Below, one piece after another: positions 33,801 to 64,000 of a stretch of 64,000 nucleotides of DNA. The stretch spans positions 65,476,727 to 65,540,726 of the forward strand of contig NW_026623100.1 in assembly GCF_023065955.2 (NCBI RefSeq), in the 5' to 3' direction. The stretch comes from Ursus arctos. Its lineage: Eukaryota; Chordata; Mammalia; Carnivora; Ursidae. The stretch's first letter is position 1, and every line of letters begins with the position of its first letter. A program made the translations under genes and the position numbers. The notes beneath the pieces were generated by a model. The model was not told the DNA's origin. It was given only the letters and a program-made list of their open reading frames with translations, and searched no databases.

Positions 33801-34499
33801 CAATTCCTTTATGATTAGAACTTTAAATATCTTAAGAAACTTCCTTCTCTCCCCAACCTAAGGCCATAGTGGATATTTTTTTTAAGTATTTTTTCTAAAA
33901 ACTTTATTTTTTTCTAAAATTTTAAGAAAGTTTTTTACCTTTCATATTTATCTAGAGGTGAATTCTGTGATATCTATGTAAATATATTGGTTTTCAGTAT
34001 TAAAAACTCCCATTATGTTGGAATTACCCATGAAATCATGGGGAAATGATGCTGGGAGTCTCAAATACCCTGTTAAGTGGTTAGTACTTCCTCCTTTGCC
34101 CAATCTGTCCTGAACTAGAGGAGGATTCGGATTGCCAGTGACCTTCACAGATGTAAGCAACATCCACAGAAATGGCCACAACCGAGAGACCTGAGCTTCT
34201 TCAAAGCACTAGCATATATTTAGTGCATAATAAAAAGTTCTTATTATGTTGATAAAAAGTTTTAAATTTCTTTACACTTCACTTAAATCCTGGCAAACAG
34301 AGACATGTCCAAACAGTGAAATAAATTTACTTCCATGGAGCAATGGGGAAGAAAGGTGTTATTCGAAAGTAAGACCCTCTTTGTACTCCCAGCAGCTTCA
34401 CGGTTGGCTAAGATGGTGAGAAGTTATAAATGAGTCAAGACAAATCTGCCCCCAAGACGAGAGAACCACCTTTTACCTCCAGTAAAAAATAAGGCAGAC

Positions 34500-35024
34500 C
34501 GTTTGGTACTTCCTCACTTTATTAAGGTTAACAGGGTACTTATACATCTAAACATTTACCGTAAGTTGTCAGGAACACTTAAACTCTGAATTACCTTTCC
34601 ATAATTAAGTTTCTTTAGGCACATTGGTATGTATTTTATAGAAAACACTTGTCTTTAGGTCACAAACAGGAAAGAGTATAATTTGCAAATGTTACAAAGA
34701 TGATTCCAGATCTCAGCGAACCTCTTTCCCAAACTGCAACCACTCTGAGTATTTAATGAAAATAGAGACCAAAAACAATTGCTTAAACGTTATCACTATG
34801 TGATTCTGGTGACTACGAAATCCCTGAAAGAGCAGTAAGCCATGATTACTGGAAAGCTCACAGCACTATAGCAAGGCTTAATTGCGAAGTATTTAACAGA
34901 AGGCCACAGATCGTGTTTTCCTAAGAGGAGCTAGGAACTATGGATGTCATTTAGTAATGCATTGGAATGGCATTGCCTAGTGCGAGTGTTGCACAGAAAC
35001 TCCAGGTCACCTCTTCATTATCTC
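34500..35024 (-). other. HADHB: HADHB 3' untranslated region
   Basis: AT-rich, repeat-free sequence between the stop codon and a canonical poly(A) signal. The length of about 520 bp is inferred from the signal. Confidence 0.75.
34518..34523 (-). terminator. HADHB: HADHB poly(A) signal AATAAA
   Basis: 'tttatt' on the + strand reads AATAAA on the transcript strand, about 500 nt past the stop. Cleavage is expected about 10-30 nt further on, near 34490-34508. Confidence 0.75.
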
Positions 35025-63176
<28,152 letters not shown>

Positions 63177-63384
63177 TCTGAAATCTGAAAAGAGAACAAA
63201 AATATATCCTGGGTTATTTGAACAATTTGTGGCTTATAGTCTATGATCTCGGATAATCTTATCCATGGTTAACTATAAAGTACTTTAAATTTAACGTATT
63301 ATCAACTAACTATCCTTCCTCTAATAATAGTCTTATAGCTACACTGACATGGCTTCCATAGTGTGCAAATGACAATTTTAAGCA

Positions 63385-63515
63385 TTACTATACTCTTATG
63401 TAAGAGATTAGAAAACTGAAGCATACAGGGATTGAGTGACCTGTCCAAAGATCCACAGCTAATAAAAGGCAGAGCTGGGATCTGAAGCCAGTCAGTCTAG
63501 CTCCAGAGCGTATGT
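63385..63515 (-). repeat. MIR in the intron upstream of HADHB exon 2
   Basis: 'gaaaactgaagcatacagggattgagtgacctgtccaaag' and 'ggcagagctgggatctgaagcc' follow reverse-orientation MIR closely. Confidence 0.85.
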
Positions 63516-63739
63516 CCTTCTCTAGGGCCAAAGGAGTAGAGAGGTTGCTGGACATGACCATGAAGCCACCAACGTTAATTTGCTGACTTTGAAGGCTGTA
63601 TTGTGATTAGTGCCTTGTGCACGTTCATATGTGGGTGAATGTACACTAAAGTATTCAGGGGTGGTGTAGTTGCTAGCAACTTACTTCCAAATGCTGTAAG
63701 AAAAAAAAAAGTTTGTGTATTGCACTTGCTACTTTTTAA

Positions 63740-63920
63740 GAATTTTCTTTATTTAAGAGAGTGCGAGCTAGAAGGAGAGGGAGTGGGAGAATGAATCTGA
63801 AGCAGACTCCACACTGAGCATAGAGCCTGATGGGGGGGCTCAATCTCAGATCCCAAAATCATGACCTGAGCTGAAACCAAGAGTTGGCTGCTTAAATGAC
63901 TGAGCCACCCAGGCCCCCCC
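63740..63920 (-). mobile_element. CAN-SINE upstream of HADHB exon 2
   Basis: Perfect 17-bp duplication cacttgctactttttaa at 63723-63739 and 63921-63937. Confidence 0.94.
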
Positions 63921-64000
63921 CACTTGCTACTTTTTAATTAGCTTCCTATTATTTCAAAAGAATTTTAAAAATATTAAAACCCTACATATTAAAAAAATAT

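Overview
This is a vertebrate nuclear window, almost certainly from a caniform carnivore and most likely a bear. About 50 tRNA-Lys-type CAN-SINE copies are scattered through it. Many belong to one young, nearly uniform subfamily ('ggggcgcctgggtggcacagcgg' type, A-tailed, with clean target-site duplications). The L1 5' UTR at 31.2-32.2 kb is also of carnivore type. Genes are split by GT-AG introns. No prokaryotic feature is present.

Two protein-coding genes are recognisable, and they converge. ADGRF3 (GPR113), an adhesion G-protein-coupled receptor, lies on the + strand from about 11.06 to 20.8 kb. HADHB, the beta subunit (3-ketoacyl-CoA thiolase) of the mitochondrial trifunctional protein, lies on the - strand, with its stop at 35.03 kb and its start codon at 63.18 kb. 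From memory this matches the HADHB-ADGRF3 neighbourhood on human chromosome 2p23. I could assemble both reading frames exon by exon without a break: ADGRF3 gives about 985 aa (three possible C-termini) and HADHB gives 475 aa over 15 coding exons. The noncoding first exon and promoter of HADHB are not seen and probably lie beyond the right edge.

Layout. 1-11 kb: intergenic sequence with old L1 relics, MIR, an inverted-repeat DNA transposon interrupted by an L1 tail, and SINEs; no gene recognised. 11-21 kb: ADGRF3, whose exons encode in order a signal peptide, an EGF-like cysteine-rich segment, an Ig-like extracellular region, a hormone-receptor-type domain, a GAIN/GPS module and seven membrane segments. 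21-34.5 kb: repeat-rich intergenic DNA holding a broken FGFR1OP2-like processed pseudogene (26.8-27.2 kb), an old L1 tail (25.4-26.6 kb) and a 3.4-kb L1 with intact ends but two internal deletions (28.8-32.2 kb). 34.5-64 kb: HADHB, with long introns full of SINEs, an old L1 (56.5-58.1 kb), MER5/Charlie-type DNA transposons and microsatellites.

The two genes are not known to work together: one is an orphan surface receptor, the other a fatty-acid beta-oxidation enzyme. I saw no wholly new gene system. The observations most worth checking are a young SINE inserted 25 bp upstream of a 45-nt HADHB exon, the internally deleted L1 with matching 20-bp target duplications, the ADGRF3 C-terminus, a perfect 15-bp inverted repeat in a HADHB intron, and the FGFR1OP2-like pseudogene.
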